A stretch of DNA of 25,330 bases from JBHENC01 sp051000345. GTDB taxonomy: Bacteria > Acidobacteriota > Blastocatellia > Pyrinomonadales > Pyrinomonadaceae. A program made the position numbers and the translations under genes. Shown piece after piece: positions 7,916 to 16,148 of the stretch; the first letter of the stretch is position 1; each line of letters begins with the position of its first letter. The stretch is from assembly GCA_051000345.1 (NCBI GenBank), contig JBPCOJ010000135.1, forward strand, positions 1 through 25,330, in the 5' to 3' direction. Under the pieces are notes generated by a model that saw nothing but the letters and a program-made list of their open reading frames with translations, ran no database searches and was not told where the DNA came from.

Positions 7916-10075
7916 TTAACGATGCGGAAAGAGTTTACTTGTGCTGGAGAGGCGCAGGACGCCGATGGGCATGGCGTCCTCGCCCTGAACCATCACTTGT
8001 TCTTCGTTCGCGTTCGTTGAGCTTGGATCAACCAGATTCGATGCCCACGCCGATTGATTATTAAAACTCCACCCACTCACCGAGCCGGACGAAAGTGTGC
8101 CGCCACCGTCAGCAAATTCACTGCCGAGCACGATGCCGCTACCGAGCACGATACCGCTTCCCAATACGATGCCGCTGCCGAGCACGATGCCGCTGCCGAG
8201 CACGATGCCGTTTGAGAAAACATAACTGCCGTCGTCCATCATGTAGCCGCCAGAAATAACGAAACCGCTGGAGAGCGTGGTGCCGTCCGCCAATTTGTAA
8301 CCGTTTGTGAGTTGCAGGCGATCCGTAAACGCGACGCCCTCGACCCAGACGACGCCGTTATTGAGCGGCACACTTTCGCCCGCGATTGGTGCGGTAATGC
8401 CGCTGATGGTCGGATAAGTAACGCTCTTGGTGGTAATCAAATTATTGCCGGGCACGGCCTTGTTCGCATCCTTGCGAATCGCCTTCGCCAACAGCTTCGC
8501 GGCGTTCACGTTGAGTTCGCCCGCGCCTTCCGTGATGACGCGCTCGAAGGGACTCATCTGCCCGCTGGCGACCATCGTTTCATAAACGGGCAAGCGCTGT
8601 GCTGTGCGCATCAGCGCGGCCTTGACGATGCGCGGCGTGAGCGACGGATTGGCTTCGAGCATCAGTGCGACGGTGCCGGAAACGGCGGGCGCAGCGAAGG
8701 ATGTGCCGCTCAGGATTTGGTAAGTGCCTGTCGCTTGAGGAGTGTTGCTTGTGGTATCGCCGACGAGTAGTCCGCCGATGAGACCGCCGCCGCCCGATTG
8801 CGAGTAAGAGTTGCTGGCGGAAGGCGACGAATTGGCTGTCTGCGCTGCGCCGGTGCGATTGCCGGGAGCGACGAGATCGGGCTTGACGATGCCGTCCACG
8901 AGCGTCGGGCCGCGCGATGAATAAGTCGCCACCGTGTCATCCGAACGCACGTTGGTTTGCTGCGTATTGGTCGCGCCGACGGTGATGACTTTCGGCGAGT
9001 TGGCAGGAGAAAGAATGCCGCCGTAGATCGTGCGCCCGTTTGAATCCTTGCCCCAGTTTCCGGCGGCGACGACGACAACGATGCCCGCATCGACGGCGCG
9101 CCCGACGGCCTGACACAAGGGGTCTGTTTTGTAGCTCTGCGCGACGGGCGCGCCGAGCGAGAGATTCATCACGCGAATGTTATATGTGCCTTTGTTCTTG
9201 ATCGTCCAGTCGATGCCTGCGATGACATTCGAGACGGTTCCCATGCCCTGCGAATTGAGCACGCGCACGTCGATCAGATTCGCGCCTGTGGCAATGCCGC
9301 CGTAGGTCGGAGCGCCCGTGTTCTGCGCGGCGTAATCTTCGCTCGATTGGCCTGTGCCTGAGGCGACGCCAGCCGTGTGCGTGCCATGCCCGTAGGCGTC
9401 CTCCGTGCGATTCTCGCCTGTGAAATCAATGTGCTTTTTGATGCGGTCGTAAGCTTGCAGATAAGTTTGCGAGAGCAGCCCTGTGCCGAGCGTGCCGCCG
9501 CTTTGCTGCCATCGGTAACCGGCAAACTCCGCTGCGTCCGAAGGAGTAATGCCGCTGTCGAGGATAGCGATGCCGATGCCGTTGCCCGCGCCGCCGTTTG
9601 CCTCTGCGTCGTTGCCGACGGGCAAGACTTTGTTCGCGCCGGTCGTCGCTTCGAGGTGGCTCGTATTGTCTGTTGAGATGGAGAGCGAGCGCACAGGCTG
9701 GTCTTCGGAAATCCAAGACACTTCATCGCGCGCCGACATCGCCGCCAATTTTTCAACCGGCACATCGGCGATTAAAACATTCAACGCATCGAGCTGCCCT
9801 TGAACATCCGCGCCCGCGCTTTGCAACTCGCGGCGCATCCCATCTGCTGTCGCAGCATCCGCGAGATTCAGAATCACGCGCGTTTTTTCGCCGCCGCCCG
9901 GACGCGTCTGGCGAACCCGCGCGCGCAACTCGTTCGTCATCTTGTTTGTATTATCTGCAACGGAGCGGCTCTCGCGTGCTTGCCCGTGCGTTGCGGAAAC
10001 CAACGTAAACATTCCCGCCAGAGGCGAGCACAGGGAAAAGATTAGCGACAAAAGAACGGCGATTGATCGTCTCAT
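7916..10075 (-). CDS. Secreted subtilisin-like serine peptidase (S8 family) with tandem C-terminal repeats
   Basis: An extracellular endopeptidase. It has a signal peptide (MRRS plus a hydrophobic stretch, residues ~1-30), an inhibitor I9-like propeptide (~50-130), then the S8 catalytic domain with Asp in AILDSGI (~172), His in GHGTHTAG (~230) and Ser in GTSFAAP (~457), plus VMNLSLGAP and VVAAGNWG. The C-terminal ~180 residues are Gly/Ser-rich and contain five GIVLGS repeats (8121-8210). ATG 10075 is preferred: AGGAAG lies 8 nt upstream, whereas the in-frame GTG at 10084 overlaps that site. It stands alone, with a stem-loop after its stop. Secretion by Sec is inferred from the signal peptide. 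Confidence 0.93.
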   Translation of the reverse strand: MRRSIAVLLSLIFSLCSPLAGMFTLVSATHGQARESRSVADNTNKMTNELRARVRQTRPGGGEKTRVILNLADAATADGMRRELQSAGADVQGQLDALNVLIADVPVEKLAAMSARDEVSWISEDQPVRSLSISTDNTSHLEATTGANKVLPVGNDAEANGGAGNGIGIAILDSGITPSDAAEFAGYRWQQSGGTLGTGLLSQTYLQAYDRIKKHIDFTGENRTEDAYGHGTHTAGVASGTGQSSEDYAAQNTGAPTYGGIATGANLIDVRVLNSQGMGTVSNVIAGIDWTIKNKGTYNIRVMNLSLGAPVAQSYKTDPLCQAVGRAVDAGIVVVVAAGNWGKDSNGRTIYGGILSPANSPKVITVGATNTQQTNVRSDDTVATYSSRGPTLVDGIVKPDLVAPGNRTGAAQTANSSPSASNSYSQSGGGGLIGGLLVGDTTSNTPQATGTYQILSGTSFAAPAVSGTVALMLEANPSLTPRIVKAALMRTAQRLPVYETMVASGQMSPFERVITEGAGELNVNAAKLLAKAIRKDANKAVPGNNLITTKSVTYPTISGITAPIAGESVPLNNGVVWVEGVAFTDRLQLTNGYKLADGTTLSSGFVISGGYMMDDGSYVFSNGIVLGSGIVLGSGIVLGSGIVLGSGIVLGSEFADGGGTLSSGSVSGWSFNNQSAWASNLVDPSSTNANEEQVMVQGEDAMPIGVLRLSSTSKLFPHR
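8121..8210 (-). repeat. Five tandem 18-bp repeats encoding GIVLGS
   Basis: Five adjacent 18-bp units start at 8121, 8139, 8157, 8175 and 8193. On the plus strand each is close to ctgccgagcacgatgccg. Units 1, 4 and 5 are identical; units 2 and 3 differ by a few substitutions. In the peptidase they read GIVLGS five times over. A looser Gly-rich pattern (SSGFVISGGYMM...YVFSNG) precedes them in the protein. Confidence 0.95.
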
Positions 10076-10443
10076 CAAAGACACTTCCTATAAAGTTAAA
10101 GGCTGTTTTTGTATCAGTGTGCGTCCCGGTCAAGCCGGGCGGCAGGCTTTGTTAAGACAATTATCGTGCCGCTTTCAATGAAGCCTGAAATGCTGGATGG
10201 AAATGAAATCAATCGACAGCCTTCCGTCTGTTTGACAGAAATTCAGTCAAAGACATCGTTCAGGCAGACGTAGTATGTAGATGAAGCAACAGAAATAGAG
10301 ATGTGAAGAAAAGAATCCGCGCGCGCTTTCCGGCGGCAGATTTTGAATGCGGTGTTAGGCGGACGCGCAACGCGGCAAGACCGATTGACAATAACGGTCT
10401 GCGATGTTCGCGCACGCCTGAAATTGCTTTCGTGAAGTTGCTG
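10076..10443. other. Intergenic region between the S8 peptidase and GH1-like genes
   Basis: 368 bases without a convincing gene; the plus-strand frame crossing it is antisense to the GH1-like gene. It contains a hairpin with arms 10378-10383 and 10395-10400 (AGACCG/CGGTCT), a possible terminator about 45 nt after the GH1 stop. A dyad TTTGAC...GTCAAA lies at 10231-10251, flanked by an outer pair CGTCTG (10225-10230) and CAGACG (10264-10269), and may be an operator of the peptidase gene. A short CCCGG/CCGGG hairpin lies at 10125-10139. No clear -35/-10 pair was found. Confidence 0.45.
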
Positions 10444-11781
10444 CTAGACTTCGACTTTAAGGCGCGCCGGGCGGTCTGTCAGCTCGAATACTTCGCCGTG
10501 CGGCACGATGGTAATCTGTCCGAACTCTTCGAGCAGCGTGCGGTAGGCGGCAGCGACCGGGCGCGGCTTGCGCTTCAGGTCATACAAGCCGCAGGCGTTG
10601 ACGCGATTATTCTTTTTGGCGAGTCCCGTATCCCAATCGATCTGGTCGATCAAGCTGTACCAAGTGAAGCCGAGCACCGGCACGCCGTCGGAGCGCATAC
10701 GCAGAATATTGACCCACTGTTTCCACAACCACGTCGGCGCTTCGTCAGGGTCGAAGGTGTTCGTCTCCGTGTGCATCACGGGTTTTTTGTAGCGCTCGTA
10801 GTAGTCTTTGGTGATGTTGTACCAGCCCATCACGTCTTCGGCCTGACACTCGTGACCGCCGGGCAGTCTGATCTTTTCGTTGCGCCCGTAGTAATCATTG
10901 CCCATGATTTGATAGCCGGGAGGCTCGCCCGCCATAAACCAATCGTACTCTTCGCGCGTCATGCCGTTGTCCATCACATACATCGCCACGTCTGCGTCGG
11001 GCGGATAGGCATAAAGCAAGTCGAGCGAAAGAAGGCGCAGCTTGTTCATCAACTTTACTTCTTGTGATTGCACGGCTGTTGCTTCGTGCGTGAACTCTGC
11101 CGATTCGCTTTGCACGATGACGACATCCGGGCGGCGCTGCGCGATTGCATGGTTGGCGAGAATGCTTGCCGCGACGATGTGCTTCATCGCCGTCACGAAC
11201 GCGCGGTCATCCTTTAATTGCTCGTTCCATAATCCGTCCTTGGCGCTCATCTTCGCTGTTATATAGATTTCGTTGACGGGCGTGTAATAGCGCACCCATG
11301 GATAGCGCGTCGCCACTTGCTCGGCATAGTCCGCGAAGTGTACCGGCAACTCGGGATTCTGAAAGTTCCCGATCCAGCCGGGAACGCCGAAGTGAAGCAG
11401 ATCGAGAATCGGCGTGATGTTAAGACGCTGAATTTCGTTCATCGCTTCGTCCGCGAAACTCCAATCGTATTTTCCGGGCGCGCGGTGAATCGAGTAGTAG
11501 GGCAAGCCGTAGCGCAAGACCTTCAAACCCAATTCCTGCACGAGCCGCAGATCGTCGCGCCAGTGTTTGTAATGCCCGCACTCTTCGAGTTGGTCGCGCC
11601 GCAGATGCCCGTGATGAATCATCGGGTAGGAGCATTCGATGCCTGTGGCGAAAAGGAAATTACCGGGCGCGCCGTCCGGCAATCCGCTGCCGCTTGAACC
11701 GCTTGCGCCGCCATGCTGATCGCCCGCGTAGTTGCTGTCGCCGCGCTTGCTTTTAACGATTTTAAGAAAACTTTGCTTCAT
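10444..11781 (-). CDS. Family 1-like glycoside hydrolase
   Basis: A probable retaining beta-glycosidase-like TIM-barrel protein of 445 residues. The acid/base Glu171 sits in TPVNEIYITA and the candidate nucleophile Glu339 in VMHTETN, at the usual ends of strands 4 and 7. The front half has the barrel pattern LRYGLPYYSIH...LDLLHFGVPGW seen in GH1 and related clan-A enzymes. No signal peptide is visible; the N-terminus is polar, with a Gly/Ser-rich stretch (residues ~24-40), so it appears cytoplasmic. It is the last gene of the dehydrogenase operon, 84 nt after the GMC gene. Substrate unknown. Start ATG 11781 has only a weak ribosome-binding site. Confidence 0.82.
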   Translation of the reverse strand: MKQSFLKIVKSKRGDSNYAGDQHGGASGSSGSGLPDGAPGNFLFATGIECSYPMIHHGHLRRDQLEECGHYKHWRDDLRLVQELGLKVLRYGLPYYSIHRAPGKYDWSFADEAMNEIQRLNITPILDLLHFGVPGWIGNFQNPELPVHFADYAEQVATRYPWVRYYTPVNEIYITAKMSAKDGLWNEQLKDDRAFVTAMKHIVAASILANHAIAQRRPDVVIVQSESAEFTHEATAVQSQEVKLMNKLRLLSLDLLYAYPPDADVAMYVMDNGMTREEYDWFMAGEPPGYQIMGNDYYGRNEKIRLPGGHECQAEDVMGWYNITKDYYERYKKPVMHTETNTFDPDEAPTWLWKQWVNILRMRSDGVPVLGFTWYSLIDQIDWDTGLAKKNNRVNACGLYDLKRKPRPVAAAYRTLLEEFGQITIVPHGEVFELTDRPARLKVEV

Positions 11782-11865
11782 AGTTTTTGCTTCGCTTTGA
11801 ATATTTGAAACGCTTGCTCGCGCGGTTCTTATTGAAGGAATGAAACTCTTTTGCGCATAACATTC

Positions 11866-13515
11866 TCAAGCGTTCGACAGCCGCGCGCTTTTGAGAAAGC
11901 AATCGGCGATGAACAGGGAGAGCGCCATAATGGTCAGCGCAGGGTTGACGCTCAAGGCGCTCGGAAAAATCGAGTTGTCGGAGATGTAAAGATTCGGCAC
12001 GTCGAAGCTGCGGCCTTCTGCGTTCACGACATTGCTCGCGGCGTCCGCGCCCATGCGGCATGTGCCGATGATGTGAGCATTGCGCTGGAAAGCCCAGATG
12101 TCGCGCGCGCCCGCTCGTCGCCAAATCTCGCGCATCAGTTTTTCGGCATGAGCAGTCAAGCGCCGCTCGTTCTCGCCATTGGTGAAATACACGCGCGGCT
12201 TAGGCAATCCGCGTGCATCGGGTTCGTCGGAGAGTTCCATGTAGTTGTGCTCGTAGGGCAGGCAATCGCCGAGAATGTTGATGCCTGCGGTGTGGTTATA
12301 GCCGCGCATGTGTTCGCCGAGAGATTCTCCCCATAGCCCGCGCCCGCGCGCGACTTGCGAAGCATACGTTACGGGCATCACGCCGATTGATTGCAGAAGA
12401 TAGCCGCACGCAAAGTCCGCGTGTTCATCGAAGGAGCGCGGGCGATGCGTGTCTTCGGAGATAAGCGAGCCGGGAATGCCTTTGTACGGGCGCACGTCTT
12501 CATCGAATTGTCCCCAGACTTGCACGCCCGTGTGCGCCATAAAGTTTTTGCCGATTTGCCCGCTCGAATTGGCGAGATTGTTTAGCAGCAGCAGTCGCGG
12601 CGTTTCGATTGCTCCGGCGCACAGAAAAACATTGCGGCAAGGCTGGCGGTGCTGGACGCCGTCGCAAGAAGTGTAAACGACGGCGGCGGCGCGATTCGCT
12701 TCGTTCGTTTCTATCTGCGTCACAAAACTTTCGGCGCGAATTTCTGCTCCGTGATGAACGGCGAGCGGAATGTATGTCACGTCCATGCTCGCCTTCGCGC
12801 CCGTCGAGCAGCCTGCCTGACAAAAGCCGCGATTCGTGCAGGCGTCGCGCCAGCCGTAGCCCGTTTGAAAGCGCGCGGCGGAAAGCGCGGCGTTGGGAGC
12901 GGGCGAAGTGCGCAATCCCATTTCCTTGCAGGCGCGCTCCATCAACTGCGCCGCGCCGTTCAAAGCGAGCGGCGGCAGCGGATACTTTGTGCGGCGCGGC
13001 GGCCCCCAAGGGTATGCTTCCGGCCCTGAGACGCCGAGAAAATGCTCTAGCTCGTCGTAGTAAGGTTCTATATCGGTGAACTGCAAAGGCCAGTCGCAGC
13101 CGACGCCGAACTCCGTCCGCAAGCGCAAATCGTCGGGCTGCGGGCGCGGCACATAAGCAGTGTAATGAAGCGTCGAGCCGCCGACCCCGATGCCGGAATT
13201 GTTGTTGCCGAAGTGCAGCGGATCATTGCCCGCGCTTAAGCGTTCGTCGTTCCAGAAAAGTTCCGACTGCGCTTGCTCGTCCGTCGCAAAATCCTGCGCC
13301 GGATTCCACTGCCGTCCGGCCTCTAGCGCGACCACGCTCAAGCCTGCGGCGGCGAGCCGTGCCAGAAGCGGCGCGCCTCCGGCTCCCGTGCCGATGACGA
13401 CAGCATCGATTATCTCGCTTGTCGGATAGCGCCGCATCGCGCGCTGTTGTTCGTGCGAGTCCGGCGCAGCGTCTTGATGTATTGTGTTGTTCGATGAATC
13501 CGCAGGCTCGCTCAT
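11866..13515 (-). CDS. GMC-family oxidoreductase (gluconate 2-dehydrogenase-type flavoprotein)
   Basis: An FAD-dependent dehydrogenase of 549 residues that probably oxidises a sugar, sugar acid or alcohol. The N-terminal dinucleotide-binding motif VIGTGAGGAPLLARLAAAG lies at ~40-58, with the second FAD segment VVALEAG. The motif GVGGSTLHYTAY (~110-121) is the GMC signature region. The C-terminal catalytic part has HIIGTCRMG and NPALTIMAL. The internal Cys-rich stretch ACTNRGFCQAGCSTGAK is typical of gluconate/sorbitol dehydrogenase-like GMC proteins. There is no signal peptide. Its start overlaps the preceding subunit 3-like gene by four bases (ATGA), supporting a two-subunit complex. Confidence 0.92.
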   Translation of the reverse strand: MSEPADSSNNTIHQDAAPDSHEQQRAMRRYPTSEIIDAVVIGTGAGGAPLLARLAAAGLSVVALEAGRQWNPAQDFATDEQAQSELFWNDERLSAGNDPLHFGNNNSGIGVGGSTLHYTAYVPRPQPDDLRLRTEFGVGCDWPLQFTDIEPYYDELEHFLGVSGPEAYPWGPPRRTKYPLPPLALNGAAQLMERACKEMGLRTSPAPNAALSAARFQTGYGWRDACTNRGFCQAGCSTGAKASMDVTYIPLAVHHGAEIRAESFVTQIETNEANRAAAVVYTSCDGVQHRQPCRNVFLCAGAIETPRLLLLNNLANSSGQIGKNFMAHTGVQVWGQFDEDVRPYKGIPGSLISEDTHRPRSFDEHADFACGYLLQSIGVMPVTYASQVARGRGLWGESLGEHMRGYNHTAGINILGDCLPYEHNYMELSDEPDARGLPKPRVYFTNGENERRLTAHAEKLMREIWRRAGARDIWAFQRNAHIIGTCRMGADAASNVVNAEGRSFDVPNLYISDNSIFPSALSVNPALTIMALSLFIADCFLKSARLSNA

Positions 13516-14120
13516 TCCTGTTTCTCCAGCGGGCGCGGCTCCTGCGGATCGAGGCGGTTCAAGCCGATGTTGTGCCAGCCCTTTGCGTCAGCCATGCCCG
13601 CGTAGCCGATGTCTTCCAGCGCGAGCGGGTGACTGTAAAAACCTTCTGTTAGTTCCGCCAGCAGTTCCTCGAAAAAGCGTGACGCAGACAATGGCTTCCA
13701 CGTTTCACCGATTGCTTCGCCGCGCTGAACGCCGTATAGAATTTCGTCTTGCTGCGATTCATCCAGATTCACGAAATCCGACTTGAACGACGCACGCGCG
13801 CTTTCGTTCAAGCCTTGCAAGCCGCGCGTGTATGTTTCCGCGTCCGCTGACAGCACGTCATAGCGCCAGCCGTTGCCTTTGCCGTCTGCCAGCCGTTTAT
13901 CGATCACACCGGCGATGCTCTCCAAATTTATTCCGTCGATGCGCGGCATCAATCGCGCGCACGCCGCGCAGAGAACGGCGAAGGAGTGCGCATCGAAAAA
14001 TCGCGGCACGACCCTTTCTTCTTCGAGCCGCCCTTGCAAGGCGCGGCGCGTTTGCGCGGTCACGAGAGCGGTGTCGAGCAGCTTGCGAACGGTGCCGGAC
14101 GGATATTGTTTGTTGTTCAT
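13512..14120 (-). CDS. Gluconate 2-dehydrogenase subunit 3 family protein
   Basis: A 202-residue partner subunit of the GMC flavoprotein encoded next. Recognisable are the N-terminal LLDTALVTAQTRRALQGRL block, the FFDAHSFAVLCAACARLMPR helix (~41-60), and the C-terminal FFEELLAELTEGFYSHP segment followed by GYAGMADAKGWHNIG, which recurs in this family. Many homologues are Tat-exported; this one has no twin-arginine or Sec signal, so the complex may stay in the cytoplasm. The gene starts 10 nt after the SDR stop and overlaps the GMC gene by four bases. Role in electron transfer or maturation is inferred from the family. Confidence 0.87.
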   Translation of the reverse strand: MNNKQYPSGTVRKLLDTALVTAQTRRALQGRLEEERVVPRFFDAHSFAVLCAACARLMPRIDGINLESIAGVIDKRLADGKGNGWRYDVLSADAETYTRGLQGLNESARASFKSDFVNLDESQQDEILYGVQRGEAIGETWKPLSASRFFEELLAELTEGFYSHPLALEDIGYAGMADAKGWHNIGLNRLDPQEPRPLEKQE

Positions 14121-14130
14121 AGCGCCTAGT

Positions 14131-15003
14131 TCAATCGCTCGATAGTTTGCCGCCGGTAATTTCGATAAGGCTGCCGGTCACGAAACTTCCGTCTTCCGAA
14201 GCGAGAAACACATAAGCCGGAGCGAGTTCTTCGGGCTGTCCGGGACGCTTCAGCGCGACTTCGTGGCCGAAGTTTTCGACTTCCTCAATCGGCATCGTGC
14301 CGGGAATGTTAGGCGTCCACACGGGGCCGGGTATGATGCAGTTGACGCGTATGCCCTGCTCGCCGAGATTCAGCGCGAGGGATTTGGTGAAGGAATGAAT
14401 GGCTCCCTTGCTCGACGAATAATCAATCAAAATGGGAATGCCCGTTTTGCCGACGATGCTGCCCGTGTTGATAATCGAATCGCCTTTCGAGAGATGCGGC
14501 AACGCGGCTTGCGCCATGAAAAAGTAACCGAAGATATTCGTCTCGAAGGTGCGGCGAAAATCTTCTTCGGTGATGTCCGCAAAATTCTTTTGCGACACTT
14601 GAAAAGCCGCGTTATTGACGAGAATATTCAGGCCGCCGAACTCTTTGACGGTCTGCGCTACGCCTGCGCGGCACGCTGCCGAATCGCGCACGTCGTGCTT
14701 TAAGACGAGGCAGCGTCCGCCTTTGGCTTCGACCATGCGGCGCGTCTCTTCGGCGTCCGAGTCGTTTTCGTTGTAGAGAATGGCGACGCTTGCGCCTTCC
14801 ATCGCAAACGCAATGGCGACGGCGCGCCCGATGCCGGAATCCGCGCCGGTAATCAACGCCGCTTTGCCTTTCAGTTTTCCTGCCGGTTTATAGTTGGACA
14901 AATCGCTGTCGGGCTGTTGGTTCATGTCGGATTGTTTCGCCGGATAAGGCAGCTTCTGGCCTTTAATGTCTTCGGCACGCAAACGCTTTTCTTGATCGCT
15001 CAT
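14131..15003 (-). CDS. Short-chain dehydrogenase/reductase (YghA/YhdG-like SDR)
   Basis: An NAD(P)-dependent oxidoreductase of 290 residues. A ~40-residue polar N-terminal extension (KGQKLPYPAKQSDM...) is typical of the YghA/GsiB-like SDR subgroup. The cofactor motif TGADSGIG is at 52-59, NNAA at 130-133, and the catalytic Ser182, Tyr195 and Lys199 are in place. The C-terminal FLASEDGSFVTGSLIEITGG is the classical SDR end. The start at ATG 15003 has a good AGGAGAT site. It is the first gene of the four-gene operon, which suggests a role in interconverting a sugar or polyol handled by the GMC and GH1 enzymes. The substrate is not predictable. Confidence 0.92.
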   Translation of the reverse strand: MSDQEKRLRAEDIKGQKLPYPAKQSDMNQQPDSDLSNYKPAGKLKGKAALITGADSGIGRAVAIAFAMEGASVAILYNENDSDAEETRRMVEAKGGRCLVLKHDVRDSAACRAGVAQTVKEFGGLNILVNNAAFQVSQKNFADITEEDFRRTFETNIFGYFFMAQAALPHLSKGDSIINTGSIVGKTGIPILIDYSSSKGAIHSFTKSLALNLGEQGIRVNCIIPGPVWTPNIPGTMPIEEVENFGHEVALKRPGQPEELAPAYVFLASEDGSFVTGSLIEITGGKLSSD

Positions 15004-15430
15004 AAATATGATCTCCTGCTGTTCATCGAAACTATTCCCGGTTGATAAGTCTGTTCATCGTCATAATCGCAATTTAGCGGTGTTTTATTCCATCCGCTGA
15101 TTGAAGGGCTCTTTAGGCATAAGTTGCGAAGACTGAACGAAATGCCGGTGAATTTACCGCTTATGATTATCGACTGCCGGGCGCTCTTGCGCACGCAGGA
15201 ATAAACGCGCCCGTGCGCGGCATTAGCTATTCAGCGGCTTGAATATTATTTACAATAAAGCCTGCACGATGTGAAGACGGGTTTTGACCGGAATAAAAGG
15301 AGACGCTCGCGGCATTATATGTGTGAGTGAGTAATTTCTTGCCGGAGAAAACCGGAGTGATTAATATGCATTGGTGCGCAATCGACTACGCCTCAATGCT
15401 TAAGCTTGATGCCGTAACAAAGGAGTAACA
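15004..15430. other. Divergent intergenic region between the SDR operon and the thioredoxin gene
   Basis: 427 bases with no convincing gene. It must hold the promoters of both operons. A short AT-rich dyad TTATT-TAC-AATAA lies near 15248-15260, and an inverted repeat GCGCACG (15189-15195)/CGTGCGC (15212-15218). The short minus-strand frame at 15000-15194 has no family features. Ribosome-binding sites for both flanking genes lie at the edges (AAAGGAG before 15431, AGGAGAT after 15003). Confidence 0.45.
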
Positions 15431-16072
15431 ATGAAAAAACAACTATATATCGTGGCTGGCGTCGCCGTGCTCGCCGCCGCCTTCTTGATTGCGACAGTGA
15501 TCGGGCGAACAGGCTTCACAGCGATGCAGCACGCGAACGCCGCGCCCGCCGCCGCTCAACCGGCGATGGAAAATGCCGTCGCCGCAGACAGTCCCGGCCT
15601 CCGGCGCGACGTGTTTATCGCCGCCGCGAGAGCCACGCGCGCGCCCGCCATCGAAGCGGGAGGCACATGGATCAACTCCGACGCGCGCACGCTCGAAAAA
15701 GAGCGCGGGCATGTCGTCGTCGTGGATTTCTGGACGTTCGGCTGCTACAACTGCCGCAACACGCTGCCGACGGTGAAGCGTTGGGACGCAAAATATCGTG
15801 AGCAGGGCTTGACCGTTATCGGCGTGCATACGCCGGAATCCGGCTATGAAAAGGATTTGGGCAACGTGCGTCGCGCCGTCCGCGAGCAAAACATACGTTA
15901 CCCTGTCGTGACCGACGAAGACGGCGACACATGGCGCGCCTTCGGCGTCGAAGCGTGGCCGACGACAGTTATCTTAGATAAGCAGGGACGCATACGCTTC
16001 GTGCATATCGGCGAAGGCAGGTACGACGAAATGGAAGGTGTTATCCAAAAACTTTTAGCCGAGAAAGCATAG
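15431..16072 (+). CDS. Membrane-anchored thioredoxin-like protein (TlpA/DipZ C-terminal type)
   Basis: A periplasm-facing thiol-disulfide oxidoreductase. The N-terminal helix (about 6-25) is a membrane anchor or uncleaved signal, followed by an Ala-rich linker. The redoxin domain (about 70-213) has VVVVDFWTFGCYNCRNTLP with the active-site pair Cys105-x-x-Cys108, and the cis-proline in AWPTTVILD (Pro177). The sequence RYPVVTDEDGDTWRAFGVEAWPTTV matches the TlpA/DipZ-C group. The start at ATG 15431 has a strong AAAGGAG site. It precedes the b-cytochrome and molybdoenzyme genes by 76 nt on the same strand, and may keep thiols of exported partners reduced; that link is contextual. Confidence 0.9.
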   Translation: MKKQLYIVAGVAVLAAAFLIATVIGRTGFTAMQHANAAPAAAQPAMENAVAADSPGLRRDVFIAAARATRAPAIEAGGTWINSDARTLEKERGHVVVVDFWTFGCYNCRNTLPTVKRWDAKYREQGLTVIGVHTPESGYEKDLGNVRRAVREQNIRYPVVTDEDGDTWRAFGVEAWPTTVILDKQGRIRFVHIGEGRYDEMEGVIQKLLAEKA

Positions 16073-16148
16073 CGGATAAAAGAAGCGGAAAGACGAAGCC
16101 CGCACAACAACGGCGCGCGTGAGCGACGCGCGCCGTGGAAACCATAAG

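Noticed and set aside
8121..8210. CRISPR-like array
   Set aside because: The 18-bp units are directly adjacent without spacers and are in frame inside a protease gene.
10303..11067. Plus-strand 254-codon frame
   Set aside because: It is largely antisense to the GH1-like gene, where both catalytic Glu are present; no ribosome-binding site or family features.
15000..15194. Minus-strand 64-codon frame upstream of the SDR gene
   Set aside because: It occupies the SDR promoter/leader region, with mixed composition and no motif.
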